From H2-BAC3 sp045863035 (GTDB taxonomy: Bacteria; Bacteroidota; Ignavibacteria; Ignavibacteriales; Ignavibacteriaceae), in the NCBI GenBank assembly GCA_045863035.1, contig BTUV01000013.1:1-57264 (forward strand): a stretch of 57,264 bases of DNA, written 5' to 3'. The position numbers and the translations under genes were made by a program. The notes under the pieces are model-generated. The model was not told where the DNA came from. It did not search any database and saw nothing but the letters and a program-made list of their open reading frames with translations. This document shows, one piece after another, positions 25,930-35,007 of the stretch (position 1 is its first letter; each line of letters begins with the position of its first letter).

Positions 25930-26816
25930 TGGAAGACCGGCCTGAACTCCCTGAAGAAAAACCCGTCAGGAGCAGGCATTCCGGTTTGAGCGTACGTGAA
26001 TATATACGCGTAACCATGATTGCCGTTGTGCTGGTAGTCTTTCTCAGAACGTTTGTTATTGAGGCATACCGCATTCCCACCTCCTCAATGGAGAACACTC
26101 TTTTACCGGGTGATCTTATTCTGGTTGAAAAACTTTCCTTCGGAAAACTGAACGAGTTCGAAATTCCATTCACCTCTGTAAAATTTCCGGTTTTTAACCT
26201 GCCTGATTTTTCAAGCCCCGCGCGCAACGATGTCCTGGTTTTTCAGTATCCGGGAGACAGGGATGAATATATACCCTTGCGTCAGGAAAATTATATTAAA
26301 CGCATTGTTGCACTGCCGGGGGATAAACTCATCATTCGTAATGACACGGTCTATGTAAACGGCGCTGCTCTTGATGCACCTGAAGGAGTGTTTTATAAAA
26401 GGGAGAAAAAGGAGTGGCGTGATGACAGGATTTTTCCGCCGGGTAAAGAGTGGAGCAGTCTTTCTTACGGACCTCTCACTGTACCCAAAGCGGGGGATAC
26501 GCTGCTGCTCTCTGTTTTTAACATAGATGAATGGCGGGTGTTTATTAACCGTGAACTGCTGAGACCCGCTGTTTCTGTGGAGGGGGGAAAAGTGCACATT
26601 GACGGAAATATGGCTGAAAAGTATATTGTAAAGAATAATTATTACTTTGTTCTTGGAGATAACCGCGATGACAGTATGGACAGCCGTTATTGGGGTTTTG
26701 TGCCCGAAGAAAACATTATCGGCAGGGCATTTATGGTTTACTGGTCACTTGACCCATCAGCACTTTCGATAATGAATTCACTGAGAACAGACAGAATATT
26801 AAAAAAGGTTCACTGA
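25929..26816 (+). CDS. lepB: Signal peptidase I
   Basis: 295 residues. One membrane helix (about 27-46), then catalytic S53 in IPTSSMENTLLPGD and catalytic K124 in NYIKRIVALPGD, followed by the conserved GDNRDDSMDSRYWGFV box. It cleaves signal peptides on the outer face of the inner membrane. The stretch between the Lys box and GDNRDDS is longer than in Gram-positive enzymes. Translationally coupled to lepA. Confidence 0.95.
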   Translation: MEDRPELPEEKPVRSRHSGLSVREYIRVTMIAVVLVVFLRTFVIEAYRIPTSSMENTLLPGDLILVEKLSFGKLNEFEIPFTSVKFPVFNLPDFSSPARNDVLVFQYPGDRDEYIPLRQENYIKRIVALPGDKLIIRNDTVYVNGAALDAPEGVFYKREKKEWRDDRIFPPGKEWSSLSYGPLTVPKAGDTLLLSVFNIDEWRVFINRELLRPAVSVEGGKVHIDGNMAEKYIVKNNYYFVLGDNRDDSMDSRYWGFVPEENIIGRAFMVYWSLDPSALSIMNSLRTDRILKKVH

Positions 26817-26835
26817 AACTTACTATAAGAAAACC

Positions 26836-28827
26836 ATGAGATTATCTTACCCCGTCATGCTGCTTATACTGATGTTATTTTTAACTCCCGCCACTTTTTC
26901 TCAGCAGACCGGGGAGAAGTATCTTATCTGCTTCCGTGATAAGGGTGAAACAGGCGATTACCTTATGAAAGGTTCCTCGGTTTATATTAAAGCACTCAAT
27001 CAGCTTTCCCCTGAAGCCATTGAAAGACGGAAAGCAGTTCTGGGCGAGGATAATATCATTGGTTATGAGGATTTACCGCTGAACGAAGAATATATACAAC
27101 AGATTGAAGCAGCGGGTATCTCCATACATCATCGTCTGAAATGGTTTAATGCAGTGAGCGCATACCTTACTCCGCAGCAAAGAGCGCAGGTAAAAAACTT
27201 TCCGTTTGTTTTAAAAGTGGAAAGAGTAAAATCTTTCACCTCGTCTGAACTTATTACCACTGATCAGCAAAATATATATAACCCATTACTTAATAAAAGT
27301 TTTACTGATTATGGTGAAACGTATGTTCAGCTCCAGATGAACGAAATACCAGAAGTTCACCGGAAGGGAATAACGGGGCAGGGAGTGCTATTAGGAATTC
27401 TTGATACCGGGTTTGACTGGCAGCTTCATAATTCTCTTAAAACAAGAAATGTGGTGGCTGAATATGATTTTGTGTTTAATGATAACGTAACGGCTAATCA
27501 GGCGGAAGACTCCCCCTCACAGCATAATCATGGCACTTATGTTTTTTCTATCGCGGGGGGGTATCATGACAGTGTGTTGATTGGTGCGGCGTATAATGCA
27601 TCGTTCCTGCTGGCAAAAACCGAATATGTACCTTCAGAAAGGAATGTAGAGGAAGATAATTATGCGGCAGCACTTGAATGGATGGAAAACCGCGGTGTAA
27701 GAATTACTTCCTCTTCACTCGGTTATAATACTTTTGATGCCGGACAGACTTCATATACCTACAGCCAGATGGACGGCAAAACAACCATTGTAACCCGTGC
27801 TGCGGAACTTGCTTTCAGTAAGGGCGTGCTTACTATAACTGCTGCGGGTAATGAAGGCAACGGAGCGTGGAAGTATATAGTGGCTCCGGCAGACGGATTT
27901 AACACGATTGCCATTGGTGCAGTCTCATCACTTGATTCAGTTGCCTCATTCAGCGGAATAGGCCCGACTCCCGATGGCAGGATGAAGCCGGAACTTGTTG
28001 CCATGGGCGTAAACAATTTTGGTGCAAGGGCATCAACCCCAAATCAATATACATCCAACAGCGGCACCTCTGCGGCAACCCCGATTGCTTCAGGTGCAGC
28101 GGCTTTGGTCTGGTCTGCATTTCCGCATCTGACGAATAAACAGGTCAGAAATTTACTCATTAGCACAGCCGGTAGCTTTAAACGGCCAAACTTTTATCGT
28201 GGTTACGGGCTCATCAATGTTAAAAAAGCGCTTGAGTTCCCTGCAGTGAAAAATACTCCGGGCGGTATTGTGGCGGAGAAGATTTTCTTTGATTCGGTTT
28301 ACGCCGGTTACGGTGCATATATATTCATCTCAAAAAACAACCGTGATTTTGATTCAGTTCAGATGATTTATGACGTGGGCTTTAAATATCAGGCAGCGCT
28401 TTCAGCGGTTGGAATTCATGATCCTCTTTACTTTTATATAAAGTATGAATCGGCAGTTGGTGAGTTGAGCACACTCCCTGCCGGAGGCACCTGGTATTCT
28501 CCTGATCCGGCTGCATCAGAAGTTTCATTTGAACCGGCGCTGGCAGTTGCTGATTTTACTCTTGAGCAGAATTATCCAAATCCATTTAACGGATCTACGG
28601 CATTTAAGTTCTATACTGCATCACCGGTTGAGGGAGAGGTTGTTGTATATAATATCCTTGGCCAGAAAATTAAAAATATTTACTCAGGGCAGATCAACTC
28701 CGGATATAATACCTTCTTCTGGAGCGGGCTGAATGATCAAAACATGCCTGTTTCTTCCGGTGCATATATCTATGCTGTCCGCTCGGCAAAAGCTAATGTT
28801 TATAAAAAACTGATGCTTCTAAAATGA
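26836..28827 (+). CDS. Subtilisin-like serine protease (S8) with T9SS sorting domain
   Basis: 663 residues. Signal peptide 1-23 (ending TPATFSQ). Inhibitor-like propeptide region to about residue 135. S8 catalytic domain with D190 (GILDTGFDW), H232 (NHGTYV), oxyanion N339 (AAGNEGN) and S412 (SGTSAATP). The C-terminal 85 residues (NYPNPFNGSTAFKF ... KKLMLLK) form a type IX sorting domain, so the protease is exported to the surface or medium. It follows lepB by 19 bases; the O-methyltransferase overlaps its end by 4 bases. Confidence 0.92.
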   Translation: MRLSYPVMLLILMLFLTPATFSQQTGEKYLICFRDKGETGDYLMKGSSVYIKALNQLSPEAIERRKAVLGEDNIIGYEDLPLNEEYIQQIEAAGISIHHRLKWFNAVSAYLTPQQRAQVKNFPFVLKVERVKSFTSSELITTDQQNIYNPLLNKSFTDYGETYVQLQMNEIPEVHRKGITGQGVLLGILDTGFDWQLHNSLKTRNVVAEYDFVFNDNVTANQAEDSPSQHNHGTYVFSIAGGYHDSVLIGAAYNASFLLAKTEYVPSERNVEEDNYAAALEWMENRGVRITSSSLGYNTFDAGQTSYTYSQMDGKTTIVTRAAELAFSKGVLTITAAGNEGNGAWKYIVAPADGFNTIAIGAVSSLDSVASFSGIGPTPDGRMKPELVAMGVNNFGARASTPNQYTSNSGTSAATPIASGAAALVWSAFPHLTNKQVRNLLISTAGSFKRPNFYRGYGLINVKKALEFPAVKNTPGGIVAEKIFFDSVYAGYGAYIFISKNNRDFDSVQMIYDVGFKYQAALSAVGIHDPLYFYIKYESAVGELSTLPAGGTWYSPDPAASEVSFEPALAVADFTLEQNYPNPFNGSTAFKFYTASPVEGEVVVYNILGQKIKNIYSGQINSGYNTFFWSGLNDQNMPVSSGAYIYAVRSAKANVYKKLMLLK

Positions 28828-29483
28828 GCCGATTTTTAACAAAGGAAACAGAACATTATTTAGCGGAGCTTTTTAAACAAACTGACCCCCTTCTTTTAGA
28901 GATGGAGGAGTTTGCCCGTGAAAAGCGCATACCCATCATCGAACCGGGCGGTGCTGCATTTCTTGATATATATCTGCGTTCACTTAAACCAAAACGGTAT
29001 CTTGAACTGGGAACTGCAATCGGATATTCTGCTATTATAGCTGCAAAAGCACTCCCCAATGATGCCCGGATAGTTACCATTGAAAAAAGCAAAGATAATC
29101 TGAAACTGGCAAAGGAATATATCAGCCGGTCAGGGTATCAGCATAAAATCACTATCGCTGAGGGAGAGGCCAAAGAACTGCTCAATAGTTTTAAGCAGGA
29201 GTGGGATTGCATCTTTATTGATGCTGACAAAGAGGACTATAATGACCTGTTTGAACTTTCACTTCCTCTGTTGTGTGAAGAAGGTGTAATTCTTATTGAT
29301 AACCTTCTCTGGCACGGCTATACGACATCAGATGAAGTTCCGGCTTCTTATAAAAAGAGTACAGAAATAATCAGAGCATTTAACAAAAATCTGGCATCGG
29401 GCAGCTCATTTCATTTTACCATTGTGCCGGCAGGGGATGGTATTGGAGTAGTAATTAAAAAAAGACAACTGGAGCAGATTTGA
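28824..29483 (+). CDS. SAM-dependent O-methyltransferase (caffeoyl-CoA OMT-like)
   Basis: 219 residues. AdoMet motif LELGTAIGYSAI and metal-binding FIDADKEDY followed by ILIDNLLWHG match the class I divalent-cation-dependent catechol/caffeoyl-CoA methyltransferase family. Bacterial members such as TrmR and MdmC act on tRNA or small molecules. The N-terminal RIPIIEPGGAAFL is also found in tRNA 5-hydroxyuridine methyltransferases of this family, so a tRNA wobble-base role is possible. The ATG overlaps the preceding stop codon (ATGA). Confidence 0.82.
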   Translation: MSRFLTKETEHYLAELFKQTDPLLLEMEEFAREKRIPIIEPGGAAFLDIYLRSLKPKRYLELGTAIGYSAIIAAKALPNDARIVTIEKSKDNLKLAKEYISRSGYQHKITIAEGEAKELLNSFKQEWDCIFIDADKEDYNDLFELSLPLLCEEGVILIDNLLWHGYTTSDEVPASYKKSTEIIRAFNKNLASGSSFHFTIVPAGDGIGVVIKKRQLEQI

Positions 29484-29911
29484 GTTACACAATAGAAAAT
29501 AGCGAATCATTCATCAACGGACTTGAGCCGTTTTCCGGCAGTAAGCTGAAAGAAAAAGAGATGGTGCGTGAAATGCTTCACTATGCCCTGAGTTCTGATT
29601 CATTTAAGCTATTTGAAGATGTCTGTTTTACCGCAAAATATATCTGCGGATTAAAGCGGGTGCTTAAAAGTGCTTCCACCATGAACGATGTGAATAATAC
29701 GGACAGTATCAAAAGTGATTTGAGCAAAAATTTCGAACAAATTATTGCACAGGTGACAAGTATTATTCAGCTTATGCCTGAGGAAAAACAGAGTATCCTT
29801 ACCCATTCATATCTTGAAATGACCCCGGAAGCATTTTCCCGGCTGAACGATTTGATTTCAGATCTTGAATGGGCGAAGATGTATCTTAATCAACTGAAAA
29901 GAAATTCATAA
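29480..29911 (+). CDS. Conserved hypothetical helical protein
   Basis: 143 residues, TTG start overlapping the preceding stop codon by 4 bases, so probably translated in the same operon. It looks all-helical and hydrophilic, with no membrane segment, signal peptide or recognisable motif. The two cysteines (EDVCFTAKYICGL) are 9 apart. Function not recognised. Confidence 0.7.
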   Translation: MSYTIENSESFINGLEPFSGSKLKEKEMVREMLHYALSSDSFKLFEDVCFTAKYICGLKRVLKSASTMNDVNNTDSIKSDLSKNFEQIIAQVTSIIQLMPEEKQSILTHSYLEMTPEAFSRLNDLISDLEWAKMYLNQLKRNS

Positions 29912-29938
29912 AGCTCAGGCAAGTAATGTGCTTACACG

Positions 29939-29987
29939 CAGTCCTTGCCGTCCTTTATGGCTTTCTTGTTCTTAGTGTCCTTTAAGA
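29939..29987 (+). repeat. Nonamer tract downstream of the hypothetical gene
   Basis: CGTCCTTTA, TGGCTTTCT, TGTTCTTAG, TGTCCTTTA: degenerate 9-bp period, same family as at 23911 and 41251. Confidence 0.6.
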
Positions 29988-30023
29988 TAACAGGTGTTCT
30001 TCCAACCAATGCCCCAAAATATT

Positions 30024-30053
30024 TCCCGCAGATTACGCTGATTACCGCAGATT
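30024..30053 (-). repeat. CGCAGATTA-type decamer tract downstream of yigZ
   Basis: On the minus strand AATCTGCGGTAATCAGCG, then TAATCTGCGGG, starts right after the yigZ stop codon; period about 10 bp. Similar AATCTGCGG tracts are known between genes of many bacteria. Confidence 0.55.
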
Positions 30054-30698
30054 TTAGAAATAGCCGGTTTCTTCTAAATTACTAAATTGTACTCTGCCTG
30101 AAAAGCTCTCAGTTAATTCAGCATTTAACAATGCGGTCTGATCACTCCTCACCCACAATATCTGCTTAACTTCTTCCAGATAAATTTCGTCTTCTTTTCT
30201 TACTGAATAGCGGGATGTAATCCGGTAAAAGCTGCTGATGAATTCATGGGGGAATGTGATTTTTATTTTTTCAAACAGGTGGTATTCTTTTATCCCGGCT
30301 AAAGCAAGGGCGTCATGAGCTGACTGATAATAGGCCTTGCCGAGAGGTCCGACACCGAGCTTGGTTCCGCCGTAATAGCGTGTTACCACAACCAGAACCT
30401 CAGTCAGACCAAAATGCTCAATTGCCTGAAGGATTCGGACTCCGGCAGTTCCGCCCGGTTCGCCATCATCGGAGTATTTCACCCCTTCTTTCAAGGTTTT
30501 AACGGCATAACAATGGTGTGTGGCATCGTAAAATTGCTTCCGGAGCAAATTCAGGTGAGTGAGGTATCCCTCACCCTCAAAAAGTGGGAAGACCCGTGCA
30601 ATAAATTCTGACCCTTTTTCCTTTAACGTCAGTTCGGTATATCGCTCAGTCGTACGAAAATGCTGCGGTAACGCCGGTTTCTGTAAATACTCAGACAT
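30054..30698 (-). CDS. yigZ: YigZ / IMPACT family protein
   Basis: 214 residues. The UPF0029 signature SDDGEPGGTAGVRILQAI, then VVVTRYYGGTKLGVGPLGKAY, plus a ferredoxin-like C-terminal DUF1949 region. Eukaryotic IMPACT inhibits the kinase GCN2. The bacterial role is uncertain; ribosome or nucleic-acid binding has been suggested. It is divergent from uvrA across 85 bp, which must hold both promoters, but no exact TAnnTTTG box is visible there. Confidence 0.9.
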   Translation of the reverse strand: MSEYLQKPALPQHFRTTERYTELTLKEKGSEFIARVFPLFEGEGYLTHLNLLRKQFYDATHHCYAVKTLKEGVKYSDDGEPGGTAGVRILQAIEHFGLTEVLVVVTRYYGGTKLGVGPLGKAYYQSAHDALALAGIKEYHLFEKIKITFPHEFISSFYRITSRYSVRKEDEIYLEEVKQILWVRSDQTALLNAELTESFSGRVQFSNLEETGYF

Positions 30699-30783
30699 AG
30701 GACGAAAAATTACAGAATTATTTGTTTGATTTTATCATAATGTCTGAGTAACATATAAGTTTAAATTTTACGCACACAGAGCA

Positions 30784-33606
30784 TTGGAACAGGAAAAAAT
30801 CATAATCAAGGGGGCGCGTCAGCATAACCTTAAAAATATTGACGTAGAAATCCCCCGCAACACGTTTACCGTAATTACAGGGCTTTCCGGGTCGGGTAAG
30901 TCATCTCTGGCTTTTGATACCATTTACGCCGAAGGGCAGAGACGTTACCTTGAATCACTATCTCCTTACGCACGCCAGTTTCTTGATATGCTGGAAAAGC
31001 CGGATGTTGACCAGATTGAGGGGTTAAGTCCCGCCATTTCCATTGAGCAAAAAGTAACAGGCGGAAATCCCCGCTCAACAGTCGGCACGGTTACGGAGAT
31101 ATATGACTATCTTCGACTGTTATACGCAAGAGTAGGAACGGCTACTTGCTATAACTGCGGCAAACCTGTAAAGAAGCAGTCCGCTGCCCAGATTCTTGAA
31201 AGTATTCTGGATACCATGAACGGAAAAAAAGTTGCTATTCTGGCTCCTGTTATCCGCGGAAGAAAAGGGCACTACCGTGAATTGTTTGAAGAGATAATGA
31301 GTGATGGATTTACCAAAGTGCGTGTTGATGGTGAGTTCCATGATATACATAAAGGATTTCAGGTTGACCGTTATAAGGTGCATAATATTGAAATAGTGGT
31401 TGACCGCGTTAAAGTGGGGAAAGAAAGCACAACTCGATTAACTGAGTCGGTGGAAGTTGCTCTCAGCCAGGGTAATGGAGTGATGATGCTGAATGACGGA
31501 ACAGAAGACCGCGTGTTCAGCAGATTTTTAGCATGTATGGAGTGCGGCATTAACTATCAGGAACTTGCACCAAATTCATTTTCATTTAACTCACCTTATG
31601 GCGCATGCCCGGAGTGTGACGGGCTTGGTGAAAAAAAAGAATTTGATCTTGAACTTATCATTCCGGATTATTCAAAATCCATCGATGAAGAAGGTATTGC
31701 TCCGCTGGGGAAGCCAAGACCGGTCTGGATATATTCTCAGCTTCAGGCGGTTGCAGATGTTTTTGGATTTGATTTTACTACTCCTCTCAAAAAAATAAGA
31801 AAAGATCAGCTTGAAGTAATTTTGCACGGAACAAAAGAAAAAATTGCTTTTAAGTATAAGTTCGGAAGCGGGAGAGCGGTAACGTATAACCACAAGTTTA
31901 ACGGAGTTATAGGATACCTGCAAAATCATTTTAATTCTACCTCATCGAATAATATACGGGAGTGGGTTGAGTCATTCATGAATACGGTACCCTGCCGTGA
32001 GTGCAAAGGCGGACGGCTCAAAAAGGAATCTCTTTCAGTCAAGTTCAATAAGCTGAATATCGGAGAAGTTTCTTCACTTCCAATTAACCGCTCAAAAGAG
32101 TTTTTCAGTAAAATAAAGCTCTATGGTAATGATAACATCATAGCTGCGCCTATTCTTAAAGAAATTAATACGCGGTTAGATTTTCTGCTTAATGTAGGTC
32201 TGGACTATCTCACCTTAGACAGGAGTGCCAGAACGCTTTCCGGCGGGGAGTCACAGAGAATCCGTCTTGCAACACAAATTGGTACCCAGCTTTCCGGTGT
32301 GCTATATATATTGGATGAGCCGAGCATCGGGCTGCATCAGAGTGATAATATCAAACTGATAAACTCCCTCAAACGTCTGCGCGACCTTGATAACACCGTC
32401 ATTGTAGTTGAACATGACAAGGAAACCATTGAAAATGCAGATTACCTGGTTGATTTAGGTCCTGCTGCCGGCGAGCATGGGGGAGAAATCTGTGCTCAGG
32501 GTACTGTTCCGCAGTTGATGAAAGCAAAACAGAACCGCTCTATCACACTGGATTATATGAAGAATAAGCGGCGCATTGAACTTAAAAGCCAGCAGCGTAA
32601 TGGTAGTGGAAAATTCCTCACTCTTAAAGGTGCAAAAGGAAATAATTTAAAAAATATTGAACTGAACATCCCGCTTGGTACGTTAACATTGATAACAGGA
32701 CTAAGCGGATCGGGCAAATCATCACTCATCAATGAGACCTTAGTGAAAATTCTGATGAGGGATCATTATGATTCAAAGACCGTACCGCTGCCTTATAAAA
32801 AGGTTGAGGGGCTTGAGCATATTGACAAGGTAATTGAGATAGATCAGTCACCAATCGGAAGAACGCCGCGTTCAAATCCGGCTACCTATACCGGGCTTTT
32901 TACTCACATCCGCGACTTATTTGCTCAGCTTCCTGAATCAAAGATGCGCGGTTATGCTACCGGACGATTCAGTTTTAATGTATCCGGCGGAAGATGCGAG
33001 GCATGCGGCGGTGACGGATTAAAAAAGATTGAGATGAACTTTCTGCCGGATGTATATGTAACCTGCGATGTATGTAATGGGAAGCGGTATAATCGCGAAA
33101 CGCTGGATGTGCTCTATAAGCTGAAATCAATCTCCGATGTGCTTGAAATGACGGTTGAAGAAGCACTCCGTTTTTTTGAAGACCTTCCGCGCATTAAAAG
33201 GAAGATACAGGCAATAGCTGATGTGGGTCTGGGATATATACGGCTTGGTCAGCAGGCGACAACGCTTTCAGGCGGTGAGGCGCAGCGGGTTAAACTTGCC
33301 ACAGAACTGAGCAAGGTTAGTACGGGTAAGACTATATATTTCCTTGATGAACCGACAACCGGACTGCACTTTGAAGATGTGCGCGTGCTGCTTGAGGTTC
33401 TGAATAAGCTGGTTGAAAAGGGGAATACGGTTGTGATTGTTGAACATAACCTTGATGTGATAAAAACCGCGGACTGGATAATAGATATGGGTCCCGGCGG
33501 TGGTGAAGCAGGCGGAGAGATTATAGCAACTGGTACCCCGGCTCAGATAGCGAAGAATAAAAAAAGCATCACAGGGAAATACCTGATAAAAGAATTAGCA
33601 ATCTAA
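30784..33606 (+). CDS. uvrA: Excinuclease ABC subunit A
   Basis: 940 residues, TTG start. Two ABC ATPase halves with Walker A GLSGSGKSSL twice and signature TLSGGESQRIRLA / TLSGGEAQRVKLA. Zinc modules CMECG...CPECDG in the first half and CEACGGDG...CDVCNG in the second are intact. The UvrB-binding and insertion domains lie between. It recognises bulky DNA lesions and loads UvrB for nucleotide excision repair. A 7-bp repeat array begins 2 bases after the stop codon. Confidence 0.97.
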   Translation: MEQEKIIIKGARQHNLKNIDVEIPRNTFTVITGLSGSGKSSLAFDTIYAEGQRRYLESLSPYARQFLDMLEKPDVDQIEGLSPAISIEQKVTGGNPRSTVGTVTEIYDYLRLLYARVGTATCYNCGKPVKKQSAAQILESILDTMNGKKVAILAPVIRGRKGHYRELFEEIMSDGFTKVRVDGEFHDIHKGFQVDRYKVHNIEIVVDRVKVGKESTTRLTESVEVALSQGNGVMMLNDGTEDRVFSRFLACMECGINYQELAPNSFSFNSPYGACPECDGLGEKKEFDLELIIPDYSKSIDEEGIAPLGKPRPVWIYSQLQAVADVFGFDFTTPLKKIRKDQLEVILHGTKEKIAFKYKFGSGRAVTYNHKFNGVIGYLQNHFNSTSSNNIREWVESFMNTVPCRECKGGRLKKESLSVKFNKLNIGEVSSLPINRSKEFFSKIKLYGNDNIIAAPILKEINTRLDFLLNVGLDYLTLDRSARTLSGGESQRIRLATQIGTQLSGVLYILDEPSIGLHQSDNIKLINSLKRLRDLDNTVIVVEHDKETIENADYLVDLGPAAGEHGGEICAQGTVPQLMKAKQNRSITLDYMKNKRRIELKSQQRNGSGKFLTLKGAKGNNLKNIELNIPLGTLTLITGLSGSGKSSLINETLVKILMRDHYDSKTVPLPYKKVEGLEHIDKVIEIDQSPIGRTPRSNPATYTGLFTHIRDLFAQLPESKMRGYATGRFSFNVSGGRCEACGGDGLKKIEMNFLPDVYVTCDVCNGKRYNRETLDVLYKLKSISDVLEMTVEEALRFFEDLPRIKRKIQAIADVGLGYIRLGQQATTLSGGEAQRVKLATELSKVSTGKTIYFLDEPTTGLHFEDVRVLLEVLNKLVEKGNTVVIVEHNLDVIKTADWIIDMGPGGGEAGGEIIATGTPAQIAKNKKSITGKYLIKELAI

Positions 33607-33608
33607 GA

Positions 33609-33643
33609 TAATTAGTAATGAGTAGTTAGTAATTAGTAATAAT
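33609..33643 (+). repeat. Heptamer array downstream of uvrA (TAATTAG type)
   Basis: TAATTAG, TAATGAG, TAGTTAG, TAATTAG, TAATAAT: five units directly after the uvrA stop codon, followed by a run of Ts. Confidence 0.75.
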
Positions 33644-33657
33644 TTTTTTTTGCTTTC

Positions 33658-33686
33658 CCGGTGTCCATAGTGTCGCCAATATCCAC
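33658..33686 (+). repeat. Nonamer tract downstream of uvrA
   Basis: TGTCCATAG, TGTCGCCAA, TATCCACTG: degenerate member of the 9-bp family. Confidence 0.5.
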
Positions 33687-33710
33687 TGGGCAAACAACAT
33701 GGCAGCTTAT

Positions 33711-33750
33711 AACAAAAAAGCTGCAACAGACCCAAACTTGTTGCAGCTTT
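33711..33750 (-). terminator. Intrinsic terminator of pta (and possibly uvrA)
   Basis: A 12-bp perfect stem AAAGCTGCAACA (33717-33728) / TGTTGCAGCTTT (33739-33750). On the minus strand it is followed by TTTGTT, giving the T tract for pta. The plus-strand side is weaker (ATAAATTT). Confidence 0.85.
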
Positions 33751-33773
33751 ATAAATTTACTTAATCCGAACTA

Positions 33774-33850
33774 ATTCATAATTCATAATTCATACTTCAT
33801 ACTTCATACTTCGTACTTCATACTTCGTACTTCATACTTCGTACTTCATA
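33774..33850 (-). repeat. Heptamer array downstream of pta (11 units)
   Basis: On the minus strand, eleven exact 7-bp units: TATGAAG alternating with TACGAAG, then TATGAAG, then three TATGAAT. It begins 14 bases beyond the pta stop codon, after a TAATTAAG GTAATTAAG stretch. It is the same family and the same sense orientation as the array at 41183. Confidence 0.88.
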
Positions 33851-33864
33851 CTTAATTACCTTAA

Positions 33865-34845
33865 TTACGCCATCATTGCAGCAATAGCCGACGTATTTAC
33901 AATATCTTCAACGCTGCAGCCGCGGCTGAGATCGAAGCAGGGTTTTTTGAGGCCCTGCACAACCGGTCCGACTGCTTCTGCTTTACCAAGACGCTGAGCT
34001 ATTTTGTATCCGATATTTCCTGCCTGAAGGTCAGGGAACACAAGGACATTTGCTCTTCCTGAAACTTCACTGCCCGGTGCTTTTTTCTTCCCGATTGAAT
34101 TAACAATTGCAGCATCAAACTGTAGCTCTCCGTCAACTTTTATTTCAGGAGCTTTTTGCTTGACCAGTTCTGTTGCTTTACGAACTTTGTCAATCAGTTC
34201 ATGTTCAGCGCTGCCTTTGGTGCTGAATGAAAGCATGGCAACAAACGGCTCCTCACCTGTAAGTTTCTGATGATTTCTGGCAGTTGAAATAGCAATATCA
34301 GCAAGCTGCTCAGCGTCGGGGTTGGGCACCACTGCGCAGTCAGCAAAACTGTAAGTAATTTCAGGATATACCATGAGGAAAAAGCTGGAGACAATTGAGA
34401 TGCCGGGGGACATTCCCACGCACTGAATGGCAGCACGGAGAACATCACCGGTTGAGGCAAATGAACCTGCTACAGAGGCGTCAGCCATTCCTTCTGAGAC
34501 CATCATCGCCCCGAAGAAAAGATCACGTTTCATTGTCTCTTTTGCCTGCTCAAAAGTTACTCCCTTTGCTTTTCTTTTATTATAAAAGATATTAGCAAAG
34601 TCGGTCAGTTTGTCAGATTTCTCATGGTCAATAATGCGCACCCCCTGAAGGTTAACACCCTTTGCGGCTGCATCCTCCCTTATATTATTCTCATTTCCAA
34701 GAATGATAACCTGCACGGTTCCATTTTTTGTAAGAATCTCTGCAGCCCGCAGCACACGCTCGTCATGGGACTCAGGCAGTACTACCGTTTTTTTTACTTT
34801 TGATGCTTTTTCGCGGATATAGGTTAATAATTGTAATTCTTCCAT
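33865..34845 (-). CDS. pta: Phosphate acetyltransferase
   Basis: 326 residues. It interconverts acetyl-CoA and acetyl phosphate. Family blocks: SEGMADASVAGSFASTGD, QCVGMSPG, FADCAVVPNPDAEQLADIA, GSEVSGRANVLVFPDLQAGN and VQGLKKPCFDLSRGCS. A longer frame opens at 34920. The ATG at 34845 is chosen because it gives the usual length for the short Pta type and a TAnnTTTG promoter box sits 32 bases upstream of it. No acetate kinase gene adjoins. Confidence 0.94.
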   Translation of the reverse strand: MEELQLLTYIREKASKVKKTVVLPESHDERVLRAAEILTKNGTVQVIILGNENNIREDAAAKGVNLQGVRIIDHEKSDKLTDFANIFYNKRKAKGVTFEQAKETMKRDLFFGAMMVSEGMADASVAGSFASTGDVLRAAIQCVGMSPGISIVSSFFLMVYPEITYSFADCAVVPNPDAEQLADIAISTARNHQKLTGEEPFVAMLSFSTKGSAEHELIDKVRKATELVKQKAPEIKVDGELQFDAAIVNSIGKKKAPGSEVSGRANVLVFPDLQAGNIGYKIAQRLGKAEAVGPVVQGLKKPCFDLSRGCSVEDIVNTSAIAAMMA

Positions 34846-34876
34846 AGTTTTTCTGTTTCTCTTTTGAAAATCATTG

Positions 34877-34884
34877 CAAATGTA
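34877..34884 (-). promoter_or_regulatory. Bacteroidetes-type -7 box upstream of pta
   Basis: The minus strand reads TACATTTG followed by CA, an exact TAnnTTTG match. It supports a start at 34845 over the longer frame. Confidence 0.55.
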
Positions 34885-34989
34885 GTCAATTTCACTCATT
34901 TTTTGTGCCAATACCGCCATTTTTCACTTGTCCGGCTTTTTTGACCATTCATCAAATCGCCTTTGACAATCTGTCTGGAATTTATTAGT

Positions 34990-35007
34990 TTACCTACCGG
35001 TAAGTAA
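34990..35007. promoter_or_regulatory. Palindromic operator for the TetR-family repressor
   Basis: TTACCTACCGGTAAGTAA is an 18-bp near-perfect palindrome (TTAC-y-TACCGGTA-r-GTAA), ending 9 bases before the tetR ATG. Repressor binding here would block transcription of tetR and the efflux genes behind it. Confidence 0.75.
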
